A stretch of 64,000 nt of DNA. It comes from Roseovarius sp. GTDB lineage: Bacteria; Pseudomonadota; Alphaproteobacteria; Rhodobacterales; Rhodobacteraceae. Location: assembly GCA_029212365.1 (NCBI GenBank), contig JARGOC010000005.1, positions 62,001 through 126,000 of the forward strand, written 5' to 3'. The notes beneath the pieces are model-generated. The model was not told the DNA's origin, searched no databases, and saw nothing but the letters and a program-made list of their open reading frames with translations. Below, piece after piece: positions 18,839 to 28,366 of this stretch. Position 1 is the first letter of the stretch. The number at the start of each line of letters is the position of its first letter. The position numbers were made by a program, and so were the translations under genes.

Positions 18839-19255
18839 ATGCAAACGACCTTTCGGATCACCACGCAAGGGCAAGGCCTGTATGAATTCACGCCACAGGT
18901 GGTGGATTGGGTGCGCGATGCACAGATCAGCACGGGCCTGTTGACGCTTTTTGTACGCCACACCTCGGCCAGCCTGTTGATACAGGAAAACGCCGATCCA
19001 GAAGTCCAGTCTGATCTGCGCGGTTTTTTCGCCCGGCTTGTGCCGCCCACAACCGACCCGTCCATGGCCTATCTCACCCATACCTATGAGGGCCCGGATG
19101 ATATGCCTGCGCATATCAAGGCCGCGATGATGCCCGTCAGCCTGAGCATTCCTGTCACCAAAACGCGCCCGACCTTGGGCACATGGCAGGGTATCTACCT
19201 GTTTGAACACCGCGATGCGCCGCATGACCGGCAGGTGGTCGCACATCTGTCCTAA
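18839..19255 (+). CDS. yjbQ: YjbQ/UPF0047 family protein (secondary thiamine-phosphate synthase-like)
   Basis: A 138-residue member of the compact YjbQ family, which has weak thiamine-phosphate synthase activity in E. coli. The family signatures LTLFVRHTSASLLIQENADPEVQSDL and GTWQGIYLFEHRDAPHDRQVV supply the conserved histidines and acids that form a metal site. ATG 18839 matches the family N-terminus (MQTTFRI); four codons of upstream extension are ignored. Its physiological role is not established. Confidence 0.88.
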   Translation: MQTTFRITTQGQGLYEFTPQVVDWVRDAQISTGLLTLFVRHTSASLLIQENADPEVQSDLRGFFARLVPPTTDPSMAYLTHTYEGPDDMPAHIKAAMMPVSLSIPVTKTRPTLGTWQGIYLFEHRDAPHDRQVVAHLS

Positions 19256-19510
19256 GATTGAGCCCCGAGCAAAACAACCATTCGAGATGCCCAATAACAA
19301 GGGGGTGGCGCTGCACAAAACGCGCCCAAATTGACTGGCGCGCGCTGGCCGGGCCTGATTAAAGGCGCAAAAGCCTCACTTCTCTACAGACTGTATGTTG
19401 GGGCTGCATTTCTCCTCTACCCAAAACCTTGCGGGTGGCCTATAGTGCCTGTGGATACTTGGGCAACAGACCCATGACCAAGAGGCAGAGACAGAAAAGG
19501 GGACCGGCCT
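19256..19510. other. Intergenic region before nrdR
   Basis: About 255 bp without a gene. A short inverted repeat, AGGC-GCAAAA-GCCT, lies near 19360-19373 and could act as a weak terminator of the yjbQ unit. No NrdR-box pair (ACACWATATNTTG type) is seen. Confidence 0.4.
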
Positions 19511-19990
19511 ATGCGCTGCCCGTTTTGCGGAAATATTGATACCCAGGTGAAGGATTCCCGACCGGCGGAGGATCACGTTTCGATCCGGCGCAGGCGGTTT
19601 TGCCCCGCCTGTGGTGGACGATTCACCACCTATGAGCGCGTGCAACTGCGTGATTTGGTGGTTGTTAAATCCAACGGTCGCCGAGAAGATTTTGACCGTG
19701 ACAAGCTGGAACGTTCCATCCGGATCGCGTTGCAAAAACGCCCCGTTGACCCCGAGCGCGTGGAACAGATGATCTCAGGCATCGTGCGGCGATTGGAAAG
19801 CCTTGGCGAAACCGACATCAACTCCAAAGTTGTGGGCGAGATCGTTATGGAAAGCCTGGCGCGGATTGACACGGTTGCCTATGTGCGATTTGCCAGTGTT
19901 TACAAGAACTTCCAGGCAGCAGATGACTTTGACAAATTTGTCAGTGAACTGCGCCCCGATGATGCCATCGAAGATCCCGAGGATCCGTGA
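19511..19990 (+). CDS. nrdR: Transcriptional repressor NrdR
   Basis: A 159-residue zinc-ribbon/ATP-cone regulator that represses ribonucleotide reductase genes when dATP is high. The zinc ribbon CPFCG...[14 protein letters not shown] is at the N-terminus, followed by the ATP-cone segment [20 protein letters not shown]. The length is typical. Its stop overlaps the GTG start of ribD (GTGA), the widely conserved nrdR-ribD pairing. No nrd genes are in the window. Confidence 0.96.
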   Translation: MRCPFCGNIDTQVKDSRPAEDHVSIRRRRFCPACGGRFTTYERVQLRDLVVVKSNGRREDFDRDKLERSIRIALQKRPVDPERVEQMISGIVRRLESLGETDINSKVVGEIVMESLARIDTVAYVRFASVYKNFQAADDFDKFVSELRPDDAIEDPEDP

Positions 19991-21078
19991 GCCAAGATGA
20001 CCAACGGTTTATGGCGCTGGCCCTGTCTTTGGGCCGGCGTGGGCGGGGGCTGACCTGGCCCAACCCGGCCGTGGGGTGTGTGATTGTCAAGGATGGCCGT
20101 ATTGTCGGGCGCGGCTGGACCGCGCGGGGGGGGCGGCCACATGCAGAACCCCAGGCCCTGGCGCAAGCCGGGGCTTTGGCGCGTGGCGCTGACGCCTATG
20201 TCACGCTGGAACCGTGCGCCCACCATGGCCAAACGCCCCCCTGCACGGATGCGTTGATCGCCGCCAAGGTCGCGCGCGTCGTGGCCCCGCTGGCTGACAG
20301 CGATACGCGCGTTTCGGGCAAAGGTTTTGCCGCGTTGCGCAATGCCGGCATTGAGGTGGTCACAGGCGTAATGGCAAAAGAAGCGGCCCGAGATCACGCC
20401 GGTTTCTTTTTGCGTATCGAACAGGGCCGCCCTTTTGTGACACTCAAGCTGGCCAGTTCTTTTGACGGGCGTATTGCCACCGCAAGCGGGCACAGCCAAT
20501 GGATCACCGGACCAGAGGCGCGACGCGAAGTGCATGCCCTGCGCGCGCGCCATGATGCGGTGATGGTGGGGGCGGGCACAGCGCGCGCTGATGATCCGTC
20601 ACTGACCCTGCGTGATATGGGGATGACACATCAGCCCGTGCGCATTGTTGCCTCGCGCCAGCTGGATTTGCCGATGATGTCCAATTTGGCACGCACCGCC
20701 ACGGAGGTGCCGGTGTGGTTGTGCCATGGCCCGGATGCGGAGGTTGCGTTGAAGGACGCGTGGCGTGGGATCGGGGCAACCCTGATCGAATGTGCTCAAG
20801 CGTCGCGGCAATTGGAAATGCAGGCGGTTTTGCAGGCTTTGGGTGACAAAGGCCTGACCCGCGTGTTTTGCGAAGGCGGCGGGGCTTTGGCGGCGTCCCT
20901 TCTGGCCGCTGATCTGGTGGATGAGCTGGTCGGCTTCACCGCAGGCTTTGGGATCGGTGCCGAAGGGCTGCCCTCACTGGGCGCCATGGGGCAGGCCCGT
21001 CTGGAGGAGGCAACCCGGTTCAAACTGGTGGAAACCCGTGCCATCGGTGGCGATGTGATGCATCGCTGGGCGCGCTGA
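19987..21078 (+). CDS. ribD: Bifunctional riboflavin deaminase/reductase RibD
   Basis: A 363-residue enzyme carrying out the second and third steps of riboflavin synthesis: deamination of the pyrimidine and reduction of the ribosyl side chain. The deaminase zinc site is HAEPQAL with [11 protein letters not shown]; the reductase domain begins near [26 protein letters not shown]. The start is GTG 19987, overlapping the nrdR stop. With ribE (25846), ribB (52554) and ribH (53710), most of the pathway is in this window. Confidence 0.95.
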   Translation: MSQDDQRFMALALSLGRRGRGLTWPNPAVGCVIVKDGRIVGRGWTARGGRPHAEPQALAQAGALARGADAYVTLEPCAHHGQTPPCTDALIAAKVARVVAPLADSDTRVSGKGFAALRNAGIEVVTGVMAKEAARDHAGFFLRIEQGRPFVTLKLASSFDGRIATASGHSQWITGPEARREVHALRARHDAVMVGAGTARADDPSLTLRDMGMTHQPVRIVASRQLDLPMMSNLARTATEVPVWLCHGPDAEVALKDAWRGIGATLIECAQASRQLEMQAVLQALGDKGLTRVFCEGGGALAASLLAADLVDELVGFTAGFGIGAEGLPSLGAMGQARLEEATRFKLVETRAIGGDVMHRWAR

Positions 21079-21089
21079 GGCAATCTGCT

Positions 21090-23117
21090 CTAGCGCCACA
21101 GCCGTGCATAGGATGCAAACACCCCCTGAAGTTTTGACACCAGCCGGTTGAGCCGTCCGGGATGGGGCACTGCCCCTGTGGCCAGTCGTTCTGCCGCAAC
21201 CTCTACGGGGCAGGGCAGGGCCGTCAGCGGGTCATGATAGCGCGGATAATCAATCAGCGCGGCATGTACCAATCCATTCAATGTCATTTGCGCGCGACGC
21301 CGCGCTGGCACCTCGCCCAGATCACGGGTCAGGCCCCACCCGGCATAAAAGGGTGCCCCTGTGGTGGTCACCTTTACGCCCCGGATCAACGCCTCAAAGC
21401 CAAGCAGCGAGGTCATGGTCCAAACCTCCTGTACCTCGCCCAGCAGAGCAATGGGATCGGCGTGATCCAACACTGCATCGGCCAGCCGGGCCAAATCGGC
21501 TGGCGGCACGCCACCACTGCGCAGGCCCGCTTCTACATCGGGGTGCGGTTTATAGAGGATCACCGCATCGGGGTTTTGCTCGCGTGTGCGCTCCAGCAGG
21601 GCCAGATTGGTGTTCACAACCCCAGCCCCCAGCCGGATTGAAGCATCATCCTCAACCTGTCCCGGCACCAGAATACGGTGACCTTCGGGCAGGTCCGGGC
21701 GCGCGCCGCCAAGGTTGTACTTTGACAGCCCCGCCTTGCGCAGCTGCATGATCAGTTTTTCGGCCCGCAGGTCTTGATCGGGGCGCAGATCAGCCCGCTT
21801 GGCAATCATCCGCTCCAGCCGGCTTTCGCGGGTCGGATCATAGTAAATCCCCAGATCATCACAGACCAACGACAAAGGCGGCACCAGTTCCGCGCCCAGC
21901 CCGCGTGATCGTAAAAAACCGTCTTCCACCCGCATGGCTGTGGTCTTTGGGTCAGCCTTACCTGCCCAGACCATGTGCTTGCCCTTGCCCTTAGCTGGCG
22001 CTGGATCGTTGGAAAATCGCAATGGTTTGCCTTGTGCCCCAAAGAACCCCTGCAAGGGTTTGCGTTTCCACAGCCGCATACCATGGGCCGTCCAACCACT
22101 GTGGTCCTCGCGCCAGGCGCGGGTTTGGGCCTCTAGCGTGGTGATGGCGTCTTCCAACTCGCATAATTTGTCATGGTAGGGGTCATACCACACCGGGTAT
22201 AAAATCATCGTGGCGGCAAACATCTGCGCGCGGGTCAACACCCGGCCCCGGCGGGTCAGAGAGTGGGGGTGGCGATCTTCGCTCAGCCCCCATCCGGCAT
22301 AGAACGGCTGACCAAACACATGCGGTTTATGCCCGGCAAATATCGCCTCAAACCCCAAACCAGACGTCACTGTATACACCGCCGTCGCCCCTTCCATCAG
22401 CGCCCATGGGCTGACGGGATCACTAAACAGCGAAATGCGATCTGTTTCGTCTTTGTCGGAGAAATACCCGTCACGATGGCCCTGCGTGGTCTCGGGGTGG
22501 GTCTTGATCAGGATGCGTGCGCCGGGGTTATCCTCTTGAGCATAGTATAACATCTCTCGGAACGTGTTGGAATCCGCGTCGCCATGAGTGATTGACGCAT
22601 CGCCGCGCGTTTGGTCAATCACCAAAACATAGCCCGGATCAGGGCAGGGGTGGCTGGGGTCAAACCCGGTGTATTTGCTTAAATGCGCCTCAGCTATTCG
22701 GGCGATACAGGCGCGTGCACGGTCCAGTATGGCGGTGTCATCCAGCGGGTGCGTGGCCAGCAATTCCTCCAGATCTGAGGGGCATGAGCTGTCAAAATGC
22801 ACGCCTTGGTGGTCAATCACCAATCCAAGGGGCGGCTCGCCTTCCCGGCCCGGATGTAGCGAGCGCAGCAAGGCATCCTCAACCCGCATCACCGCAGCCC
22901 CGGTTTTTTCAGCGACTGCTTCGCCGCGCGCGGCATAAGGGCTGTGCCCCCAAACCGCGATCAGATCATCAGCGCCGGGCTTGCCAAGGGTCAGATCATA
23001 CCCGGCAAGGGCCAGAATGCGGCGAACGCGGCGCTGGCGCAGAAACCCGGCGTTGAAATAGAAAACCCGCCGGGCCTTTGAGGGCACGGCGGGCGTCTGC
23101 GCAGATCGCGCGGGCAT
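21090..23117 (-). CDS. kpsC: Capsular polysaccharide beta-Kdo transferase KpsC
   Basis: A 675-residue cytoplasmic enzyme of the KpsC type, which extends the poly-Kdo linker on lysophosphatidylglycerol in ABC-transporter-dependent (group 2) capsules. The protein is an internal duplication: each half has a similar C-terminal motif, GLGFEAIFAGHKPHVFGQPFYAGWGL in the first and LLGFEALIRGVKVTTTGAPFYAGWGL in the second, the arrangement of the two-domain enzyme. ATG 23117 abuts the stop of the upstream exporter gene, so they share an operon. No other capsule glycosyltransferases are present. Confidence 0.9.
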   Translation of the reverse strand: MPARSAQTPAVPSKARRVFYFNAGFLRQRRVRRILALAGYDLTLGKPGADDLIAVWGHSPYAARGEAVAEKTGAAVMRVEDALLRSLHPGREGEPPLGLVIDHQGVHFDSSCPSDLEELLATHPLDDTAILDRARACIARIAEAHLSKYTGFDPSHPCPDPGYVLVIDQTRGDASITHGDADSNTFREMLYYAQEDNPGARILIKTHPETTQGHRDGYFSDKDETDRISLFSDPVSPWALMEGATAVYTVTSGLGFEAIFAGHKPHVFGQPFYAGWGLSEDRHPHSLTRRGRVLTRAQMFAATMILYPVWYDPYHDKLCELEDAITTLEAQTRAWREDHSGWTAHGMRLWKRKPLQGFFGAQGKPLRFSNDPAPAKGKGKHMVWAGKADPKTTAMRVEDGFLRSRGLGAELVPPLSLVCDDLGIYYDPTRESRLERMIAKRADLRPDQDLRAEKLIMQLRKAGLSKYNLGGARPDLPEGHRILVPGQVEDDASIRLGAGVVNTNLALLERTREQNPDAVILYKPHPDVEAGLRSGGVPPADLARLADAVLDHADPIALLGEVQEVWTMTSLLGFEALIRGVKVTTTGAPFYAGWGLTRDLGEVPARRRAQMTLNGLVHAALIDYPRYHDPLTALPCPVEVAAERLATGAVPHPGRLNRLVSKLQGVFASYARLWR

Positions 23118-24272
23118 TTAGAGGCCCAGATCAGTGATGGTTGTTCCCGCAGTGGATATCGACCCGACAGCACCCAGCGTGCCCGTCATTGCGCCGATCA
23201 CCTTGCTCCATTGTGCAAAGGGAGCCTCGGTTACATAGAGGGTATCGTCATCACGCACCGAAAAATCACGCGCCATGAACATGCCGTTGGGTTGGGTCAA
23301 ATCCAACACATACACCAGACGCTGTGCCCCTTGCAGGTCATTGCGCCCCAACACGATATTGGCGATCTCGGCAGGCTCGTTGCGCATGATGAACACGCCT
23401 GTGGGATCAGCGGTCGCCGAGGACAGTCCACCCACCTGGGCAATCGCTTCAACGGCGCTCAAAGTTTGGCTGTCAAACACCACGCGGGCCTGTGCCCCGG
23501 TTGCCCCAAGGGCAGTATAGGATCGTTGATCCTGCTCAACCAGAATACGATCACCGCCACGCAGGGCGATGTCGAACTCGGGATGTTTAAAGATGTCCTG
23601 GAACCAGACCTGGCTGCGTTCAGCGCCGCGGATCACGGTGACCTGTGCTGTTTCGGGCTCAATCACAACGCCACCGGCGCGGCTGAGCATCGCTGACAAC
23701 GTGCGTGTGGGGCGCTCAATCGGGTAGACGCCTTGCGCGCCCACGGCCCCGATCAGAGAAACGGTTGATCCGTCCCCGGCCAGACGACGGACCTGAACCT
23801 GCGGATCAGGTGTTTGGTCTTCCAGCTTGCCGGTGATGATGCGGCGGATGGGCTCTGTGTTGTTTCCCGCGGCCTTGATACGCCCGGCGTAGGGAATAAA
23901 GATAAACCCGGCGCCATCCACCTGAATTTCTTCCAGAAGGGCAGCATTGGATCCCTCGACCCCAAGCAAAGGATCATCAACGTTTTCCCAAACGGTGATG
24001 CCAAGTGTGTCACCGGCGCGGATCGTGTCTGATCCGATCTGGCCGGCATTCTTGAACTTGTCGGTAAAGCCCAAAGCGGGCTGCACGGCAGTGGCGCGTG
24101 TCACCCGGTCATTGACCGTTACAACAAACGCATCGCCCGACTTTTGCACAGAGCCTGCGTAAATTTCTTTTTTGTTGGGGCCCACACGGGGCAGTACGCC
24201 ACAAGACGAAATCATGCCCACAAGGACAATCAACGCGACGGACTTTGCCCATCTGCTGGATTGGGTTTTCAC
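23118..24272 (-). CDS. Polysaccharide export outer-membrane lipoprotein (OPX, Wza/KpsD-like)
   Basis: A 384-residue outer-membrane polysaccharide exporter. The N-terminus has a lipoprotein signal (SVALIVLVGMISSCG), the Poly_export domain follows (IRAGDTLGITVWENVDDPLLG), then SLBB segments (VSLIGAVGAQGVYPIERPTRTLSAMLSRAGG and TALGATGAQARVVFDSQTLSAVEAIAQVGGL). Such proteins form the channel across the outer membrane. The gene sits between kpsS and kpsC on the same strand, but the inner-membrane KpsMT and KpsE partners are missing here. Confidence 0.88.
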   Translation of the reverse strand: MKTQSSRWAKSVALIVLVGMISSCGVLPRVGPNKKEIYAGSVQKSGDAFVVTVNDRVTRATAVQPALGFTDKFKNAGQIGSDTIRAGDTLGITVWENVDDPLLGVEGSNAALLEEIQVDGAGFIFIPYAGRIKAAGNNTEPIRRIITGKLEDQTPDPQVQVRRLAGDGSTVSLIGAVGAQGVYPIERPTRTLSAMLSRAGGVVIEPETAQVTVIRGAERSQVWFQDIFKHPEFDIALRGGDRILVEQDQRSYTALGATGAQARVVFDSQTLSAVEAIAQVGGLSSATADPTGVFIMRNEPAEIANIVLGRNDLQGAQRLVYVLDLTQPNGMFMARDFSVRDDDTLYVTEAPFAQWSKVIGAMTGTLGAVGSISTAGTTITDLGL

Positions 24273-24396
24273 TGCTCGGTCTCCTCGACCTGTTTTACTG
24301 CCTCAGTCTTTTTTCGTCGTCCCGGCCTTATTGTGACCGTGGTTTTTTACCCGTTTAGCTGAATCTGTATTAAAAATCCAGTGTTACAAGCCGTTC

Positions 24397-25704
24397 TTAT
24401 GACGTGACAGCCCGCAACTGTTGCCGAGGTGCCGCGGTGCCGGATTTCAGAGCATCATAAGGGTCTTCGTTTGCCAGCATCATATCAACCGCCTGTCGCA
24501 ACAACTGACGGCGGCCCTTGGCCGAGTAATACCCCCCCGGAACCTGGCTGGTTTCCAACAAATACCGGCGATAATCCTTATAGGCCTTCTGATCGGGACG
24601 CTCGGCCCCGGCAAAGAAATCACGCAGGGGTTTGGTCGAAACAAACTCTGGTTTGGCATAGACGGCCTCGCCAAAGGTTCTCAGCGGAATCCCGCGCCAT
24701 AACACCTGCTGTGCCGCTGTTGAGTTCACTGTGATGGCCGATCGGGCCTCATCCAGCAGCTGCGCCAACTTGCCGCCCCGCACATAATGCACGCGGTCCG
24801 TCACGCCGTGTTCAGCCGCCAGCCGTTTCAGATCACGCCGGATCGGCACACGGCCATCTTCCAGCGGATGTGCCTTGACCACCAGATGGTGATGCGGCGG
24901 GGCACCGCGCGCAAACCCCTCCACAACGGTGCTCAGAAACTCAGACATCGTGCCGAAAGGCGAATGGGCCTGAAACGCGCTGTCATGTTCCAGCTGCAAC
25001 AGCGCCAGATGATAGGGAAACCCGCCATGCCGAATGCGCCATGTGGCAATCCGGCGGTCAATCGCTTGGGCTGGCATCAACAAAAGCCGTTGAAGATACA
25101 GCCTAAATTCGGCGGCAACGCCCAGGCTGCGATGCGGGCGGAAATTGCGATACCGCCAGTTCGTGAGCAGGACAAAGCCATGATACATCGCCCCGTAAAA
25201 GATGTGTTGGCGCATATCCCCCCAACTGGCAGGCGGCAAAGGCTGGTCAATATCCGAGTTTTCCAACGCCTTGCGCATATGAGGCACGCTCATCTCCATC
25301 AACCGCGAATGCCCGTTGGCCCCGCCCCGTTCATAGGTCACCCAATAGGGGCGCAAATAGCCTTCCTCGAAGACATGCACACGCAGACCTGCGGCTTTGG
25401 CGCGCTTGACGGCCTCGGCATGGATTGGACGCACATCGCCATAAAGTACAATATCAGTGACAGATTTTTCGCTCACCAAGGTGTTAAAGCGTTCGGGCCA
25501 ATCCTCAGCCGCGCCAAAATAGGGGATATAGCTGGCACCATCGCGCCAAAAAACGCGATCACCCGCATTGAACCCCACACGCCAGACCTGCGCACCTGTG
25601 CGGCGCAACATCTTGCCCAGCTTGTGAAAAAACGGCCCGTGCGGGCCTTGAAGAAACAGAAATACACGGTTTTCACCGGTCAGGCCTGTCATTTGATTGT
25701 CCAC
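24397..25704 (-). CDS. kpsS: Capsule polysaccharide beta-Kdo transferase KpsS
   Basis: A 435-residue KpsS-type enzyme, which adds the first Kdo to the phosphatidylglycerol acceptor of group 2 capsules. Typical features are the N-terminal RVFLFLQGPHGPFFHKLGKML and the C-terminal ITVNSTAAQQVLWRGIPLRTFGEAVY nucleotide-sugar-binding motif. It is the first gene of the three-gene minus-strand group, separated from the exporter by an AT-rich 124-bp gap that may hold another promoter. It is divergent from ribE. Confidence 0.9.
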   Translation of the reverse strand: MDNQMTGLTGENRVFLFLQGPHGPFFHKLGKMLRRTGAQVWRVGFNAGDRVFWRDGASYIPYFGAAEDWPERFNTLVSEKSVTDIVLYGDVRPIHAEAVKRAKAAGLRVHVFEEGYLRPYWVTYERGGANGHSRLMEMSVPHMRKALENSDIDQPLPPASWGDMRQHIFYGAMYHGFVLLTNWRYRNFRPHRSLGVAAEFRLYLQRLLLMPAQAIDRRIATWRIRHGGFPYHLALLQLEHDSAFQAHSPFGTMSEFLSTVVEGFARGAPPHHHLVVKAHPLEDGRVPIRRDLKRLAAEHGVTDRVHYVRGGKLAQLLDEARSAITVNSTAAQQVLWRGIPLRTFGEAVYAKPEFVSTKPLRDFFAGAERPDQKAYKDYRRYLLETSQVPGGYYSAKGRRQLLRQAVDMMLANEDPYDALKSGTAAPRQQLRAVTS

Positions 25705-25845
25705 TCATTAATCTCAGTGTTGTGGATACAACAGGATATTGGCAAATTTAAGACCCTTTGCCGGGTTAGATTCCCTAATGCGGCCCGCCTTGCCATAGGT
25801 TCTGGCAAAGTTTAGGGGAATGAGACAAATCAGAGGAGCAGCCGC

Positions 25846-26433
25846 ATGTTTACCGGGATTGTTACAGATATAGGCGCTTTGCGCGACGTGGAACAACGCG
25901 GTGATCTGCGCGCGCGCATCGGGTGTGGCTATGACACCAACACGATTGATCTGGGCGCGTCGATAGCCTGTGACGGCGTGTGCCTGACGGTGGTGGCCCT
26001 GGGGGATGATTGGTTTGACGTCGATGTGTCGGGGGAAACTGTTTCCAAAACCAACCTGGGCACATGGGCGCAAGGGCGGCGCGTCAATCTGGAGCGCGCA
26101 TTGAAAGTGGGCGACGAGCTGGGTGGGCATATCGTGTCGGGGCATGTGGATGGCCTGGCCGAGATCGTGGCCATGGCGGATGAGGGCGACAGCACACGCG
26201 TCACCCTGCGCGCGCCTGAGGATTTGGCGCGCTTTATTGCCCCTAAGGGATCGGTCACCTTGAACGGCACGTCTTTGACCGTAAATGAGGTGGCGGGCTG
26301 TGATTTTGGCATCAACTTCATCCCGCACACCAAACAGATGACCACATGGGGCGATGTTGCGGTGGGGGATATGATCAACCTGGAGATTGACACATTGGCG
26401 CGCTATGTGGCGCGTCTGGCCGAGATGAGCTGA
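25846..26433 (+). CDS. ribE: Riboflavin synthase subunit alpha
   Basis: A 195-residue riboflavin synthase, which dismutates two 6,7-dimethyl-8-ribityllumazine molecules into riboflavin and the pyrimidine precursor. It has two lumazine-binding repeats: MFTGIVTDIGALRDVEQRGD...GVCLTVV and GHIVSGHVDGLAEIV...GTSLTVNEV. The MFTGI start is invariant and follows GAGGAG. In many relatives ribE follows ribD directly; here a capsule group of about 4.7 kb separates them. Confidence 0.95.
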   Translation: MFTGIVTDIGALRDVEQRGDLRARIGCGYDTNTIDLGASIACDGVCLTVVALGDDWFDVDVSGETVSKTNLGTWAQGRRVNLERALKVGDELGGHIVSGHVDGLAEIVAMADEGDSTRVTLRAPEDLARFIAPKGSVTLNGTSLTVNEVAGCDFGINFIPHTKQMTTWGDVAVGDMINLEIDTLARYVARLAEMS

Positions 26434-26437
26434 GCGA

Positions 26438-27583
26438 TCAGGCCGGGGCGAACCGCCCAACCAAACGCCGCGCCAACGGCCAGCACAGCAAAGCAATCCC
26501 TGCCGAAAGATACCCATCAATCGCATAGTGCCACGCCAGATGAACTGATCCGATCTGAATGATCACAGTGAACCCCAGCATCATCCAGCCCAGCCAGCGA
26601 CGGATGTTAAAGCAATAGATCGTCATGACCACACAGCTGCCCACATGCATGCTGGGCATGGCTGAAATACCGCGCATTCCTTCACCGGCCAGATAGCCAT
26701 TCAACAACATCTGATGGACATCCAGCGCCCAAACCGGGCTGACCTCGCTGACCGCCTGCAACCGCTCGAGCAGGGGCACAAATGTGTCGCCAAATCCCAT
26801 CACCTGATAATAAACCGGCCCGGCCGAGGCCAGCAGCGTGGCCACCAGATTGCCGGCAATCGCCCAGGCCAGCACAAATGTGATCAGGAACGTCATCGAC
26901 AATTGCGGTCGCCGCGCATCAAAGCAGGCCATAAACACGAGAAAATAAAGCAGGAAAAACCAGAAATGATAGGCCGCATTCAATGCGGTCGTCATCAGGG
27001 GGGATCCGAAAATCGGCACCAGCAACACCCAGGGATCATGCCCCCCGTGCAATGCCCGGTCCAGCATGGCAAAACTTGGATCCCATGCAAAATGTGAGAA
27101 CAGCGGGATCAAATCCTTGAGAAAGGCAAATGTACCAGCAAACAGCGAAATGGCCAAAAAGGCCAATATCCCGCCCAACATCCGGTCAGGATCAAGCAAT
27201 ATGGCGCGCAGATCGGCGATAAACCACTGTATCGGGCGCTCAGGGCGCACAGTGATCGCCATCCAGCCGAAGCGCCAGAACATCAACAGGATCAAGAATG
27301 CCGGCACCAACACCGTTAGCATGGTTAACAATGTGGACACAGTGCTCGATTCAAACGGCACCCTCAGATAGAGGCTCACCGACAGGGCCAGCCCCAGATG
27401 GATCACAACAAGGCTCAGCAACAACCTATGCCGCCAAAGAAGGCTGCTCAGAAATGGCTGTGCGTGTGGGATATCGCTCTGAATGGTCACAATCGGGGCG
27501 TCCTTGCCTGTCGTTTTACCCACGAGTGCAAGGAAATCCGGGCGTGGCATAGGCCCCAATGGGGCCATTTCGGGGCGATTCAA
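26438..27583 (-). CDS. PAP2 superfamily membrane protein (Aur1-like)
   Basis: A 381-residue integral membrane protein with about six to seven helices and a PAP2-type catalytic core: AMPSMHVGSCVVMTIYCFN followed by HLAWHYAIDGYLSAGIALL, which supply the conserved SxxxH and HxxxD residues. The arrangement resembles PAP2_3/inositol-phosphoceramide synthase-like proteins, which act as lipid phosphatases or head-group transferases. The N-terminal 40 residues are hydrophilic. It is convergent with ribE, with four bases between. The exact lipid substrate is unknown. Confidence 0.8.
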   Translation of the reverse strand: MNRPEMAPLGPMPRPDFLALVGKTTGKDAPIVTIQSDIPHAQPFLSSLLWRHRLLLSLVVIHLGLALSVSLYLRVPFESSTVSTLLTMLTVLVPAFLILLMFWRFGWMAITVRPERPIQWFIADLRAILLDPDRMLGGILAFLAISLFAGTFAFLKDLIPLFSHFAWDPSFAMLDRALHGGHDPWVLLVPIFGSPLMTTALNAAYHFWFFLLYFLVFMACFDARRPQLSMTFLITFVLAWAIAGNLVATLLASAGPVYYQVMGFGDTFVPLLERLQAVSEVSPVWALDVHQMLLNGYLAGEGMRGISAMPSMHVGSCVVMTIYCFNIRRWLGWMMLGFTVIIQIGSVHLAWHYAIDGYLSAGIALLCWPLARRLVGRFAPA

Positions 27584-27682
27584 CCCGCGATACGACCGCT
27601 CACCACACCGGGTGGCAGGGATTGCCGTACTGTGACACGCGCTAATTCAACTCTGAGGTATCAACACCGGCCGCCCGATCCC

Positions 27683-27715
27683 CATCTTCTTGCCTAAAAT
27701 ATCCCCGCCGGAGGC
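27683..27715 (-). repeat. 33-bp interspersed repeat, copy B
   Basis: On the minus strand it reads GCCTCCGGCGGGGATATTTT, then AGGCAAGAAGATG, matching the copy at 11-43 at 31 of 33 positions. It begins 10 bp after the stop codon of the minus-strand thioesterase gene, in the same direction as that gene. Confidence 0.85.
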
Positions 27716-27724
27716 ATAAATCCT

Positions 27725-28204
27725 TCAGGAGCGCCGTATCCCAACCCGGCTGCCCACACCTTCGGGCCTCTCTAGCTTGGCGTGTTCTGCGGCCATGGCC
27801 GCGATGCGTGACAGAATATCTTCGGGCATCGGGATCACCTTGGGGCCATCCAATGTCACATGAACAGTCAGCCCCTCGCCAGTGGCGCATAACACGCCAT
27901 CTTCATTGAACAATTCCTGAAAGTAATGAAACCGCTTCGCGTCGTGATCAATCACATGAAAGGACGCGCGCACCCGATCGCCCAGCTTGACCTCTTTGAG
28001 GTAACGCACATGAAACTCCAGCGAAAACGTCGTCTGGTTGGTTGCCGCGATATATTTGGGGCCAAATCCAAACAGCGAGAAAACCTCATCCGAGGTCCGA
28101 TCAAAAATCACCGGATAATAGCCCATATTCAGGTGATTGTTGTAATCAATCCAGCCCGGCTCGATCTCAAGCCAGTTTGAAAAGAAGGGGGCAGGTTGGG
28201 TCAT
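27725..28204 (-). CDS. Hotdog-fold acyl-CoA thioesterase (betainyl-CoA thioesterase-like)
   Basis: A 159-residue 4HBT/hotdog thioesterase. The catalytic-region motif WIDYNNHLNMGYY and the central RTSDEVFSLFGFG segment are typical. The sequence resembles the thioesterase partner, or fused domain, of carnitine dehydrogenases that cleave betainyl-CoA; that assignment is from memory and no carnitine gene is nearby. ATG 28204 was chosen over an upstream start 43 codons earlier because the hotdog domain begins here. A 33-bp repeat follows the stop. Confidence 0.75.
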   Translation of the reverse strand: MTQPAPFFSNWLEIEPGWIDYNNHLNMGYYPVIFDRTSDEVFSLFGFGPKYIAATNQTTFSLEFHVRYLKEVKLGDRVRASFHVIDHDAKRFHYFQELFNEDGVLCATGEGLTVHVTLDGPKVIPMPEDILSRIAAMAAEHAKLERPEGVGSRVGIRRS

Positions 28205-28366
28205 GTGTCTATATCTTTGGTTGGGATAGGCCCCGGATAAGGCGGTATGCAGCGGAATGCAAAGGGAAAGGCGGCGCAGGGTGGCAAGGTCGGTTCCCTT
28301 GGGCCAAACCTGCAATGAGCGCGGCTCTCTCATACTGTAATCGCAGTCTGGGGTCGGCTCTTTGGT

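Noticed and set aside
19540..19575. FMN-riboswitch-like string (GGTGAAGGATTCCCGACCGGCGGA) next to ribD
   Set aside because: It lies inside nrdR where it encodes the conserved VKDSRPAED part of the zinc-ribbon protein, so the match to the RFN motif is coincidental.
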